NCBI RefSeq assembly: GCF_000002865.3
Contig: NW_001865043.1
Location: 122,387 to 186,386, forward strand
Reading direction: 5' to 3'
Length of the DNA: 64,000 nt
Source: Monosiga brevicollis MX1
Taxonomy: Eukaryota > Opisthokonta > Choanoflagellata > Craspedida > Salpingoecidae
A program made the translations under genes and the position numbers. Shown here piece by piece: positions 11,580-22,283 of this stretch. A model generated the notes under the pieces. The model ran no database searches. It had not been told where the DNA came from and saw only the letters and a program-made list of their open reading frames with translations. The first letter of the stretch is position 1; each line of letters opens with the position of its first letter.

Positions 11580-11765
11580 CTAGGCAGAGAAGAGTGGAGG
11601 GGTTGTCAACGGAGCAAGGGGCGCACCGAATTGCTCGCCGCTACGGATGAAATCGAGGTTGATGGCGGTGGGTTGTTTGATGGCGGGTTCACGAATGACG
11701 AGGCGTGACTCGATGAGCGGGGCTGGGGTCCGTTGACCAACGGCGGGGCCTTGGATGGTCGACAT
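11580..11765 (-). CDS. Small protein with NLDF[LI]RSG motif, copy B
   Basis: The frame is uninterrupted from ATG at 11765 (context caccATGtc) to TAG at 11580-11582 and encodes 61 aa. The central part reads INLDFIRSGEQFGAPLAPL, sharing N-L-D-F-[IL]-R-S-G-x-Q-F with the neighbouring downstream gene. The rest is Pro/Thr-rich. Codon usage is GC3-rich like surrounding genes, but the short length and lack of a recognised family leave some doubt. It could be a microtubule- or actin-associated short protein, but nothing in the sequence shows that. Confidence 0.45.
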   Translation of the reverse strand: MSTIQGPAVGQRTPAPLIESRLVIREPAIKQPTAINLDFIRSGEQFGAPLAPLTTPPLFSA

Positions 11766-12057
11766 GGTGCTGGGGTCGGGGCCAAGCTGACACCGACGCC
11801 GACGCCGTGGAATAGGGCAAGAACCGGTGATCCAGACAGGCGAGGCAGGAGGCAAGCAAGCGAGGGAAAAGGCAACAGCGATTTGGGATCGAGTTGGAGG
11901 GGAAATTGCGGGGCGGCTGGCGTGTACCAACGGCAAGAATGGCGAAGCAGCGCGTCCGGGTGCGTGTGTTTGTTTGTGGGTGTGTATGGGGGGTGACGAT
12001 GGGCTGTTGATGTGAGCAAGAGGGTGTTGTTGCCCCAACCAAGCCCTTTCGAGGGGT

Positions 12058-12315
12058 TTAGACGAGCCGACCCAGAGCTTCGGGCTGGATGGTCAGTCGG
12101 AAGAAGCGATTCCTCGTGACAATGAATACTCGGCAGCGCGGTCCGCGTTTGACCACAACAACAAGTGCTGGTGATCCGTGCGATCCGAGCAGCGCAACGA
12201 GCCAACGAGCAAGGGCGTCAGGGTGAACGGAACGGTCCAGCTGCTGCTGCTGCTGCTGCTGTTGATGATGTTGATGTTGATGTTGATGTTCAAGGGACAA
12301 ATGGTGTTGCTCCAA
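12058..12315 (-). CDS. Hypothetical 85-aa open frame with His/Gln tract
   Basis: This is an ATG-to-stop frame beginning with an HQHQHQHHQQQQQ tract, followed by a more protein-like segment (LARWLVALLGSHGSP, RCRVFIVTRNRFFRL). The tract arises from a CTG/ATG trinucleotide repeat at 12241-12290. It may be a real small exon upstream of copy B or a chance frame. No family is recognised. Confidence 0.2.
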   Translation of the reverse strand: MEQHHLSLEHQHQHQHHQQQQQQQQLDRSVHPDALARWLVALLGSHGSPALVVVVKRGPRCRVFIVTRNRFFRLTIQPEALGRLV

Positions 12316-13075
12316 GGTCAGGGCACACTCACTTACTCAGGGAGTCATGGGCGCTTGGGGCGAGAGACAGAGGGACGGGGAGGAGAGATTGATAGAGATG
12401 AAGATGAACAAGGCATGCATAGGACAGAAAACACACGTAAACACCTAGGCGAGCAGAGATGGTGAGGAATAGTGGGACCAAGGCAGAGACGCGATGCGGC
12501 GTTGATGAAACCATACACAGACACACGTATCTCCTGTTTCGAATTACGTCATACCAGCAACATCGAGACGGATCCCATTGCATCACCCTTGCTTCATCGG
12601 AAACGTCAGAGTGCCGAATGTCAGATCATTTGTCAGACAGACAGCTTCTTTGCGGTCGCTTCTATGTCAGACGAAATGTCGTGCTGTTGAAAATGACTGT
12701 TGAAGACGGGGTGTCTTTGGGCTCGAGTACACAATCATCTCTACGTGATAAACAGGGTTAAAACTATTCAAAAGCAGCCCCTTGCATCAACCCCCCTCAT
12801 CACACAAACTACCAAGTGTCAATGCTCCCCTGACACCTGCCAGACCCTTGCACCTGACCCGCTTCTCTGGTCCGTGTCACACTCTACTGGCATCTCTCTC
12901 ATCTACTGTACATGAGCCCTTTAAGATTCCACCACCACCCTCTGCTTCGCTCGCTCTCTCTGCGGAACCCACCGTCTCAAGCCTTGCCTCTGCCCAGCCG
13001 ATTCCGTGAGCGCTGCCCTTCACACCCTTTGCACTGGCTATTTTTTCCTTTTGTTTCCCACAAAAACAGGATAAG

Positions 13076-13766
13076 ATGGCAACTCGCGCTGTGATGGCTG
13101 CTCGCACCATGCGTGCCTCGGCTCAGGCCATGCCCCTCCGTGCTGGCCTCAACGAGCTCAAGCCCGGACAGGTACGCCTGGTCGCCTGGTCGCCTGACTA
13201 GCCAATGCCCCCCGTGTCTGCTTGCCACATGCATGGGGAAAGGCCGCTTCCAACGCTTTTTCCAAAAACAGACCGCCGCTCACCCGTTTCCCCCGCTGCT
13301 GGTGCTCCGTCCCTTGTCGACCTTTGGTGGCCCGCCCTGTGACCCGATGCTGATGCACAGGCTCTGCCCTTTGCCCATGGCCCCGCCAACAAGGGCCGCG
13401 TCGCGACTTACATCACCCTCTTTAGCGTCGTTGGCTTTGCTGCCCCCTTCATCATTGCCAAGTGGACGTGAGTGATGCTCTTGCCCGATAATTTTTTTCA
13501 TGCCACAGCTTTCCAAGGGGAGGGGAGGGGCTTTGACCCCGTGATGTCTGGCGCGAGGCCTGTCGCTGTGGCCGTGTGCATCAGCCTGGGCCTTGCCCTG
13601 CACATTTACACACGAGCCACGCCCTTAGTGCAGGCGCGCCGACTCGATTTGATGATGCACTGAATTTTGTGCCTCCGGTATGCATCTCACTTGTCTCTGA
13701 TGCCTGGTTTCCTTGTCTCCTTGTAGTCTGAACAAGAACAACCGTCACAACAAGTTCTTTGGTTAA
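13076..13766 (+). CDS. Cytochrome c oxidase subunit 7c-like protein
   Basis: Three exons: 13076-13171, 13361-13467 and 13727-13766 (TAA), giving 80 aa. The first exon is an Arg/Ala-rich, acid-free leader (MATRAVMAARTMRASAQAM) typical of mitochondrial targeting. The mature part has ALPFAHGPANKGRV followed by one transmembrane helix (ITLFSVVGFAAPFIIAKW) and a short basic tail. The LPF...N...F..GFAAPF pattern is that of COX7C, the single-helix complex IV subunit of the inner mitochondrial membrane. Length matches (63 aa in human plus presequence). The start is preceded by a pyrimidine-rich leader (about 12900-13060), as expected of a highly expressed housekeeping gene. Confidence 0.8.
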
Positions 13767-14481
13767 GCTGCTTTACACCCGGGCTTGCCCTGACCGCTTA
13801 GACATGTTTTCCCGTTGCTCGTTTCCTCCCTTCCCCATCATTTTCTACTTGTGTCCCGTTTGAAGTTTTGCCCTGTCCTGGTGAAGCCTCGACATGCAAA
13901 CACGATCACAATCAACCGGGCTTCGCCGCGGCTCTTTGGAGGCCAAGCTGGATGGCTGCTTCTGCTTGCTCTGATGGCGAGATGAGGGCGTACCTAGTCT
14001 CTCTCGAATGGAACAATTGTGAATGCCTCTTGCCTTTTGATGGGTGGCACCCTCCTCTGTTCTGACTGGTGAAGATGACCGCAGCATCTAGTTTTTGCTG
14101 TGCGCTTGCTCTAGCCCGCGCCTTGATCCCAACCCAAATTTATCGTATCGTGCATTCGCATCGCACACCCAAAGTGCTTTCTTGTTTTGAGCATTTGTCT
14201 TGTTTGTTAACCACTGGCGCATCTCCCGACTGACTCTGCCGACGGATCTCATTTGTGACTTATTAGGGCTGAGGGTCTTCCATACTTACGAACTGACTAT
14301 GAGTTCATACCTTACACTGCTTTGTCGACTGACATGTGAATTCAGAGAGAGAGAGAGAGAGCGAGGGCATTTTCTTTGATACAAAGTCAATTTTTGATGT
14401 TGGGTTAAAAAAGCACGTTATTGAGGTTCCATCATGTGTCTCGTCGTTCAAGCTTGCAAAAAGCAAGACACTCGAGGACAC

Positions 14482-14748
14482 TTAGTTGCCAGCGCGCTCG
14501 GCCTTAATGTCACTGCCGGAAAGGAAAGCAAAGACACAAGATGTGAGTCGGGAGAAAAAAGATGACAATTCAAGATCCAGGGCTAGTTCGGGCTAGACCA
14601 GCCCAACCCAGTGGAATCACAAGCAACGACTTGCGTGACGTGGGACTTACTCGGCCGTGGGAAGCGATTGCTTCACGACGGGCTCGGTGTGCTTGAGCTT
14701 CGCCTTGTCGAAACCCTCGACGGCCTTGAGATCGGGCTTGTCAGACAT
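14482..14748 (-). CDS. Thymosin beta (single-repeat actin monomer-binding peptide)
   Basis: Two exons: 14651-14748 (ATG) and 14482-14512 (TAA), joined in phase 2. They give 42 aa, close to the 43-44 aa of vertebrate beta-thymosins. The N-terminus MSDKPDLKAVEGFDKAKLKH is nearly collinear with thymosin beta-4, including the FDK..LK helix. The actin-contact LKKTET motif appears as LKHTEP. The second half (SLPTADDIKAERAGN) has the expected C-terminal helix. Beta-thymosins sequester G-actin in the cytosol. There is no signal peptide and only one repeat, unlike the multi-repeat actobindin/ciboulot proteins. The His-for-Lys change may weaken actin affinity, but that is inference. Confidence 0.88.
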
Positions 14749-16435
14749 GATGAAGGTGTGGTTGAAGTTGAAAGTATATCAAAAGCTATAATACAACACC
14801 AAACGGCCAAACAAAAATGAGCAAGCGGGCAGTGATCTGAAATGGCAATCATGACAGTCCAACACAACAGGTCACAAGCACATACTCAGACATGACAACA
14901 CAACACAACAACAATGACCACGACTCGGCAGCAAACCCAAAAGAAATCAATGAAAAGGCAGGGCAGACACTCACAACAACAACAACATTCTTAACAACAA
15001 GGATAACAACAATGCAATGATAATAATGCCGAGGCGTGCCAATGGCAGTCACGATCGAGCATCGAGAACCAGACCCTGCCTGATCAGTGGCAGGACAGTG
15101 CCAGTCAGTGGCAGTGGAGCCAACATGTTCAGTCGCAGTGTTCTTACCAGTCGAGTCGTTCTAGAAAAATGCCAGTGGTGTCTCTGGCGTTGCCACCTGT
15201 ACCACTGTGCAACCTGATCTTGTTTCTCTAGTGGCCGTGATGAGCTCCGCCCACTGAGACAAAGCAGGAGGGCTTGTCTTCGTTTTGTTTTGTTTTGATG
15301 TTGGTGTTACTGTTGTTGTGACTGTTGTTGTGATGTGTTGTTGCTGATCAGATCAGTGAGATACAGCTGAGCCATACACACTCCACTGCCATAAGGCAAC
15401 AAGGTAAGGTCAGGTCGTAAGGGAGAACAGCAGCAAGCGTTTCTTCGCTTTTCTTCGCTTTCTTTTTTTTTCGGGTGCGTTGACGATGAACCAATGACAC
15501 GTCGACGTGTTCCGCATTCCTTCAAGCTCCGCGCTTGCCCAATCCTTACAAGCGAGAGAGAGAGAGGGGGGGAGAGTGGGCCCCTTCTATCTATTGTAAG
15601 AGGACTTGAGGCAAGCAGTGGCTGTTGGTGGTGATGACGGTCCAAGCTTGCCCATGCAAAAACCCCTTATCAAGAGGGGGGTAGGGTCCGCCGGAGCGCA
15701 AATTAGCCAAAGGTCGCCTGTATCGGCGGTGGTTAGTACATTTGTATAGTTTGTCAATGAATTTCTTCGCTCAAATTATTCAAAATCAACTGCGGACGTG
15801 GTCTCGGAAAAATCACAGTTCGTTGATTCATGATCTTCGTGCGCCCTTCGCTCGAGCGAGCGCCCATGGAAGACCCTAGCAAACTGACCAACTGCAAGGA
15901 GATTCGAGAAGACTGGGAGACTGAGGAGACTGGGAGACTGGGAGACTCGTACTAAGATTTAATGTGTTTGGACATCGGACAGGATTCTTGTCCCGCGAGG
16001 ACTGGCGAGCCTCCTTCCTAGTCAATGACAGAGAAAGCATGAGGACTGGGCGCGAGCGCTCACTTCAAGAAGTCTTCTTGCCTCGTCCTCGAGCTGAACA
16101 GACAAAGGCTTGGCATACTCTGGGACATGGGCTGGAATGGTCGGCAATCCAGACGCATTTCTGTGTCGCGTTTCGAATCAGTCATGCATCTGAAAAAGAA
16201 TCGATTACTCAAAATCACACTGCTCCACCCAGCCCAAACTAAAACTGCCCACCAGGCCCGTCCAGTTGGTCCCCTTGAGCACCAAGCAAGCTAAAACTCT
16301 AGCGCCTGCCACAAAATCATCTGTACCTCTCATGCATCCAATCATAAAAAAAAAACACCCCGTCCGAACAAAACAAAACAAATCAAATACACCCCAACAA
16401 GTAAAAGCCTTGCAGCAGCGGCGACGAGCTCGCTC
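14749..16435. other. Intergenic region without a supported gene
   Basis: This holds the probable thymosin 5' region, several short AAC/GTT-rich patches (about 14880-15010 and 15290-15345), a gagaga patch at 15552-15565 and the 3' flank of the LATS gene. Open frames are short and without recognisable content. Confidence 0.6.
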
Positions 16436-19297
16436 TCAAGCCAAGCTGGCCGTGTTCTCATCGCCCAGCGCCATATTGGGGGCCGTGGCCCAGAAACGGC
16501 GAAAGTTAAACTCTCGAAACACGTTTTCATTGACCACAGGTGCGTCAACATGCATGCGCTTCAGGCTGGGTTCGGCCATCGATTCGTTGGCACCTGCTCG
16601 TGAGCCCGGGCCACTGTTCTCTCGGCCCACCTTGGGAGTCCAGGGCACCGGATTGGTGCGATCCCAAACCGTGCCCGTGAAGAAAGGGTGGGCCATAATG
16701 TCCGAAACGCCTTGTTCCGACCCAAGGCGATGCTCAACGTCACAGCACAGGCGCAGAATCAGATCCGTAGCGGCAGCCGAGTGGTTGCTATCAACAGCCA
16801 CCCGCAATGTCTGCCGCCAGTTGATGACCCGATCGCGCGTGGCCAGTGGCGTGGGCGCCGAGAAGGGTGGCTTGCCAATCAACATCTCGTACAGCATGAC
16901 GCCCAAGGACCACCAATCGCACCGCTCGTCGTATCGCTGGCGCAGGAAAACCTCGGGTGCAATGTAGTTGGGCGTGCCCACCAGCGACTCGGCCATACTA
17001 CGCGTCTATGGCCCGCCGAAAAAGCAAAAGCAAAAGCAAAAGCAAAAGCAAGGTAAGAAGGCCAAAAGAAAACACACAAAGGGGGACGGGGCCGAAGCGT
17101 CGCACGATGCACGATGCACCAGCGAGGCCACACAAGAGACACAAGACGCGTGCAGGTGCGCACATATCGACCCCATCCAGCTTACGTTGTTGTGCAGGAG
17201 ATAGCGCTGCTTGCGTGCGGCCGCACCGCACGAGCAAACTTGATGCGTGCAGGTACAGCCGATGAGTTCGGCCTGTTCATCAATGGGCGCTGTATCCACA
17301 GCGGCAAAGTTGTAAAAGCTTTCCTCCTTGCGCCACTTGAAGCCGGTGCAGAGACCAAAGTCAGCCAGCTTGATATGCCCCTCTGCATCTATCAGCACGT
17401 TGTCCGGCTTGATGTCGCGGTGGATAAACTGCATGTTGTGGACCGAGGAAACGGCCATCACGAGCTCGGCCATGTAAAAGCGAGCCGCCTCCTCGGGAAA
17501 GACGCCGTACCGGTTGAGTAGTTCCAGTAAATCACCCCCGGGCAGATACTCCATGGCAAAGTACAGGTAGCGCGGGTCTTGAAAGGAATAGTGCAGCTTG
17601 ACCACCCAGTCACTGTCGGCCTGGGCCAGGACATCGCGCTCAGCGCGAACGTGCGAAACCTGACGGCGGTCGATAATGTCTTGCTTGGACATTTGCTTCA
17701 GCGCGTACACCTGATTGTCCTCGGTGCACTTGGCCAGTGAGACGGTACCAAAGGCCCCTTGGCCGATGGCGCGAAGCACGTGAAACATGTTGAGGGTGAT
17801 GGGTTGGCGCTGACGCCGCAGGTGATTGGTCTCCAAGCGCATGAGGCCAGCCCGCACTTGGGCCTTTTCCCGATCCAGAAGCTGGTACTGGTTCATTTCC
17901 TCTTCCAGATCTTGACGTCGGCGAACGCGGTCCACGCGCACACGATGCATGTGGCGATAGTGCTGGCGCAAGTGGTACTTGCACGCGCTGGCCTTTTCAA
18001 TCGTTTCCTCGGAAAAGGTCAGCAGATCGGCCTCCACGGCGTCGTCCAGGGGTTGATACAGAGCGGCCTGGGTGTTGACCACCACCGATCCCGACGAGTC
18101 GCTGCGTGGACGCGGGCGGGCCCGAGCGGCAGGATCGGTCGCCGGCAGGCTCGAGTCCATGTCGGCATCCAGCGAATGTGAGTCCTCGAGGTCGAGGCTC
18201 AGCAAGTTGAGGGTAGTGGCACTCAGCTCGCGTTGCAGCGCATGGTGTGGCGAGTGAGCTTGCGGGGGTGTGGCGGCGGGGACAGTGGCACCCGCGGCGG
18301 TGGGGGGCGGCGCAAAGGGAGAATCGTGATGAGAGCGGGGGGAGGACTCGACCGAAGCTTGCAGGTCAAAGCTGCCGGTTGATGAAGTTGGTTGAGTGAG
18401 CGGCCCCGCGGTGCGCCCAAGGTCTTCGCTACTCGAGGAGGTATTTGCCGCACCATGATGGATGGTGGCGGCCCGACCAGCGGCGACGCCGCGGCGGAGG
18501 CGATCCTGATGCTGGTCGCGCGGGTAGAGGGCCTCTGGACCGCTGGGGCTCACAATGTAGTTGTGGCCGTTGGGGAAGGGGTAAGTGGTGATGTGGCTCA
18601 TCTGCTGGCGCTCCAAGGACGCGACAATCTGTTCGAGGAGGGCCAAGTCGGCGCGAAAGCTCTTGCTGGAGAGCAGGCGCTTGCGTGGCTGGCGTAGCTT
18701 GAGAGATTCGGCACTTCGGCGTACAGAGAGCTCAAGCAACTGCGGAAAGGAAGCGCCCGGATGTTCAACGAGCGTTTCCATTGCAATGCCCTGAGTCCAA
18801 GGACGAGGTGGGAGGGCGACGGTGAGGGGATGGGCGTTCAAAGGACCAGGAAGAAACAACCACGAGGGGGCAGGGGCTGCACACATGCACACACCTCATC
18901 AATGCCGAGCTTGCTCAGGCGACGGCAACAGGCTTGCAGCTGTGTGGAGGGAAGGGAGCGCGTGTGGCGACGCGAGAAGCGGTGGTGAGGATAAGAGGCA
19001 TGCGAACAGGTGTCTGGGGCAGCCGCGGGCAGCTGGACTGCCAGGAGCGTGAGGCCCATGATGCGTAGGAAGATGGAGCCGAGGGGTGGAACCAAGGGCA
19101 ACCGGGAATGGGGTGCCCTGGCCGTGGAATGAAAGAGCGAGGGAGGCGAGGAGGCGGGGAGAGAAAATGCGGGCGGCTCGAGGAGCGGCAGTCATATGAG
19201 GAGTGGAGCAACAACCCACCTCTTTAGGTGAGACGGTGGGCAACGAGCTGGGGTCGACGAGCGCCGGCAGCTCTGCCTCGGCTGTGTACCCGGCCAT
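16436..19297 (-). CDS. LATS: LATS/Warts-type AGC protein kinase with UBA domain (Hippo pathway)
   Basis: Four exons, all phase 0: 19220-19297, 18895-18939, 17186-18790 and 16436-17005. They give 765 aa. Exons 2-3 encode a UBA domain ([15 protein letters not shown] then [12 protein letters not shown]). A long disordered Ser/Pro region follows, then the basic MOB-binding segment ([20 protein letters not shown]). The kinase has the glycine loop GQGAFG, YALK lysine, [16 protein letters not shown], the LATS-type insert with a [10 protein letters not shown] cysteine cluster, activation-loop [13 protein letters not shown], and CDWWS. The C-terminus has the LATS hydrophobic motif [14 protein letters not shown] kinases phosphorylate Yorkie/YAP with MOB1. 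UBA, NTR, insert and tail separate it from NDR kinases. Oddly, the hydrophobic-motif threonine phosphorylated by MST/Hippo is Asn here. The last intron (17006-17185) carries a tttgct repeat. Confidence 0.93.
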
Positions 19298-20280
19298 TGT
19301 ATCGGCTCGAGGCGACGACCGTTACAACCGCGACAATCTAGCGTGGGCTGTGCGTGGTTGACACCACAAGCAGCAAGAGCGCACGCACGCACGGCGGGCA
19401 GGGCACCCTTGACTGTGCAGGCCAAATGTCCAAAAAGCACCAAAGGCTTTGTTCGAATTCAGACCGCCATTGTTTCCGATTTGACACACAAAGGGGAGCG
19501 TCGCGTGGTCCGCTGTTGCGAGTCAAAGGGGAGAGGAGGGAAGTGTGAGGAGGAAAGTGATGAGGAGCAGCCGAGGCGGGCAGCTGAGGAGGGCTGCGGC
19601 GGTCAACAAGGCAAGAAATGCCAAGTTGGATGGAAAGGGAAGACAAGCGGGCTGTGGGAGGGAAAGGAGGAGGGCAGGGAGGGCTGTTTTGGGGTCGTGG
19701 TGGAGGTGGTGATGGCGGTTGAGCTGACGGCTGGTGGCCCGAGCTGAGCAAAGAGGGACGGTCGTGGGCGAGAGGAGGAACAATGGAGTGGGCAAGGGGG
19801 AGAGCGAAGCAAGCAGGCACACAAGCGACGTCGAGTGCGCTAGAGTCTTCAAGGCTGAGGCGGACAGACTTGTGCATGCGTGCGCCCGAGCGTGCGTGCG
19901 AGCTTCCGAGTGACGGTGTATGTATTGAATGTGAAGCAGGGGCAAGGGACAGCCGGAACTGCTCGGGCTGGCCCCACACGCACAGCAACAACGAGGGTGG
20001 AACAAGCAAAAGGCAGGGGGAGGGAAGGGGGCTCGAGGCACGGCTCACCCAACAAAGCAAAGGCAAGGCAAGGCAAGGCAAGGCAAAGGAAAACAAGGGG
20101 CTCGGGCAGCGACAGCGCGTCCAAGCCTTGTGTGATGGTGGTGATGATGATGATGATGAAGGTGCTGATGATGAAGGTGATGAAGAGGTGATAGGGGTGG
20201 GGATGGTGGGATGGTGGGATGGGGATGGGGATGGGGAGCCAGCCAGGGCAGGGCAGGCGGCGCAACAAGATGGCACGGGC

Positions 20281-20319
<39 letters not shown>

Positions 20320-20575
20320 GTTTCGACCGCGTCAGCTCCTCCTGTCTGTCAGTCGGTTAGTCGGGCGGTGTGTCTCGTTGGCCCCACCGCTCGTGGCGCG
20401 TGACAAGGCACAATCTATCCAGCCCCAGACACCCAGACAATGAAGATGATGATGAGGATGAAGAGTGAGAGGGGGAAGAGAGAGAGGGAAGAGGGAGAGG
20501 GAGAGAGAGGGCAGGAGCGAGCGCGCGCGCACAGTGATGGCTGGTTCAAGGCCTTGGCGCCCAAATTGATTTGCC

Positions 20576-20611
<36 letters not shown>

Positions 20612-21759
20612 GAATGCAATTCCACACACTACACACACTACACACTACAGAAACAAAGGGTCTTAGTGTAAAAGCGTTTCTTGACAACAACAACAACAAT
20701 GTAATGTAACGAGCTAGCTTACATGTTTAAACCTGTTGAACTGCTGAACAAGTGTGTGTAGATGGGATGATGGGAAGCATGCGTCAAGGGGGGGCATTGT
20801 ATTGTACAAAGGGAGAACAATAAGGAGAACAAGCGTGTGACGAAACACCACGGTAATACAATGGTGTGTCTTGAGGGGTATAGGTGTGACGGATTCATGC
20901 GGCTGGACGTGGAAATGGGGCTGATGGGTGTGGTCTGCCACGAACGTGTGTGGTCGAGCATGGGAAACAATTGGGGTCGCGAATAACCATACAGCCAACC
21001 AGCATGAATGCAAACACGGCCAAACCGCTTACGCCAATTGCCTTGGATTACGTGTGCCGGTTCATGTCATGCTGACAATTCAAACCCCCCCCCAATCCCA
21101 CAAACAGGGCTTCGACAAAGTCGCCCAAAGGTGTTGGATGGCTTGCCTGGGACTGCCCAATCGCGCGCAGTGCGCACGCTCGCTCGGTCGGACAGGTCAA
21201 GACCTTGACGCTGCCGGTCCCCTTCTTGCCAGGAATCCATAAAATAACAAAAATACAAAAAGAACAGAACCCCCAAAGGTGTCATAGATGCCATCCATCC
21301 ATCCCACCAAGCCGCGCATAGGTCTTTTGCAAAACAAACAAACCCATCCATTGTTGCGTCATCATGAACCATCAACACGAGTTTGTTGCTTGCTTGCTTG
21401 CAGTTTTATCCACGCGAACCCAGTGAAGACTTTGTCCCCTGTTGAAAGTATTTTACTTTTTTCTTGGTTTTCCAACGGACTCGCCCCTAATGTAGAATGC
21501 CCTAAGAGCCGAGGTGGCTCTGAGCTCTCGAGCAGACAGTACCGTACGTTGCTCGCTCTTCGCTGTCTCTTCTCTCCCCTCGCATCTCTTCACTTGGAAC
21601 ATGCACAGGCTGGCGCGATGAGCTGTGCTAAGAAAGCGCATTGTGGCATTGAGGCATTTGACGGAAGGACGTCAACGATGAACTCGCGCCAGACCCTGGA
21701 GCGCCATTCCGGGCCGAGTCCCTCGAGCTGCTTTCCCCCTATTTCTGGCCTGGGTTCGG
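19298..21759. other. Repeat-rich intergenic region, no supported gene
   Basis: G-rich sequence with a CA microsatellite at 20284-20318, a second at 20578-20608, GATGAT and GGCAA patches (20050-20240) and AAC triplets (20684-20700). Long Pro/Ser-rich minus-strand frames (for example 19338-20276) lack any domain-like sequence and follow low-complexity DNA, so I do not call them genes. The upstream control region of the LATS gene must lie near 19300-19500. Confidence 0.55.
20284..20318. repeat. (CA)n microsatellite
   Basis: An uninterrupted acacac run of about 35 bp. A similar run lies at 20578-20608. Confidence 0.95.
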
Positions 21760-22218
21760 ATGAGAGGCCACTTGGAGTTGCCGTGTCAGGAAGAAAACCG
21801 TGCTGCTGAACAGTCTCTTGCTTCCACGGCGACGCACACGGCGCACAACGAGGCGTGCATTCAGGAGCACTGCGCCGGCAAGCTCCGAGTCGGGGCCGAA
21901 GGCGCTGCGGAGATTGTGCTGACCACCGAGGACTCCGAGAGCAAAAACACCCTGCACGGCGTTGCCAAGAACGACGGTCGTATTACCAACACGGTTACGG
22001 GCCGGGGGACTTTCACGCTGCGGCGGTATCGTGGCAGTCAGCCGTTGGGTACAGGGGCGATGCAGGGTCCAAGTGAAGGACGATGGGCGTGTGATTTGAT
22101 ACAATCAATTGAAAGCGAGTTTAGACACGCGGGTGGTCACGGAACGCTATTCTCGAAGCAAACACATTGCATCCGTGTAGTGGACGACAATCGGGGAGTG
22201 CACAAGGTGGTCGGTTAA
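21760..22218 (+). CDS. Hypothetical open frame, 152 aa
   Basis: The frame has host-like GC3-rich codons and a credible middle section (EACIQEHCAGKLRVG, AEIVLTTEDSESKNTLHG, RITNTVTGRGTFTLRRYRG). No domain is recognised and the minus strand is also open here. It could be an exon of a gene I could not assemble. It ends just before the convergent minus-strand gene. Confidence 0.25.
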   Translation: MRGHLELPCQEENRAAEQSLASTATHTAHNEACIQEHCAGKLRVGAEGAAEIVLTTEDSESKNTLHGVAKNDGRITNTVTGRGTFTLRRYRGSQPLGTGAMQGPSEGRWACDLIQSIESEFRHAGGHGTLFSKQTHCIRVVDDNRGVHKVVG

Positions 22219-22283
22219 ACACAAAGTTCGAGTTGAATGGATGAATCAACACAGCGATCGACGTGTCGCAAAGGCACACGAGT

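Noticed and set aside
19338-20276. 312-codon Pro/Ser-rich minus-strand frame
   Set aside because: It follows low-complexity G-rich DNA and microsatellites, has no domain-like sequence, and overlaps equally open frames on the other strand.
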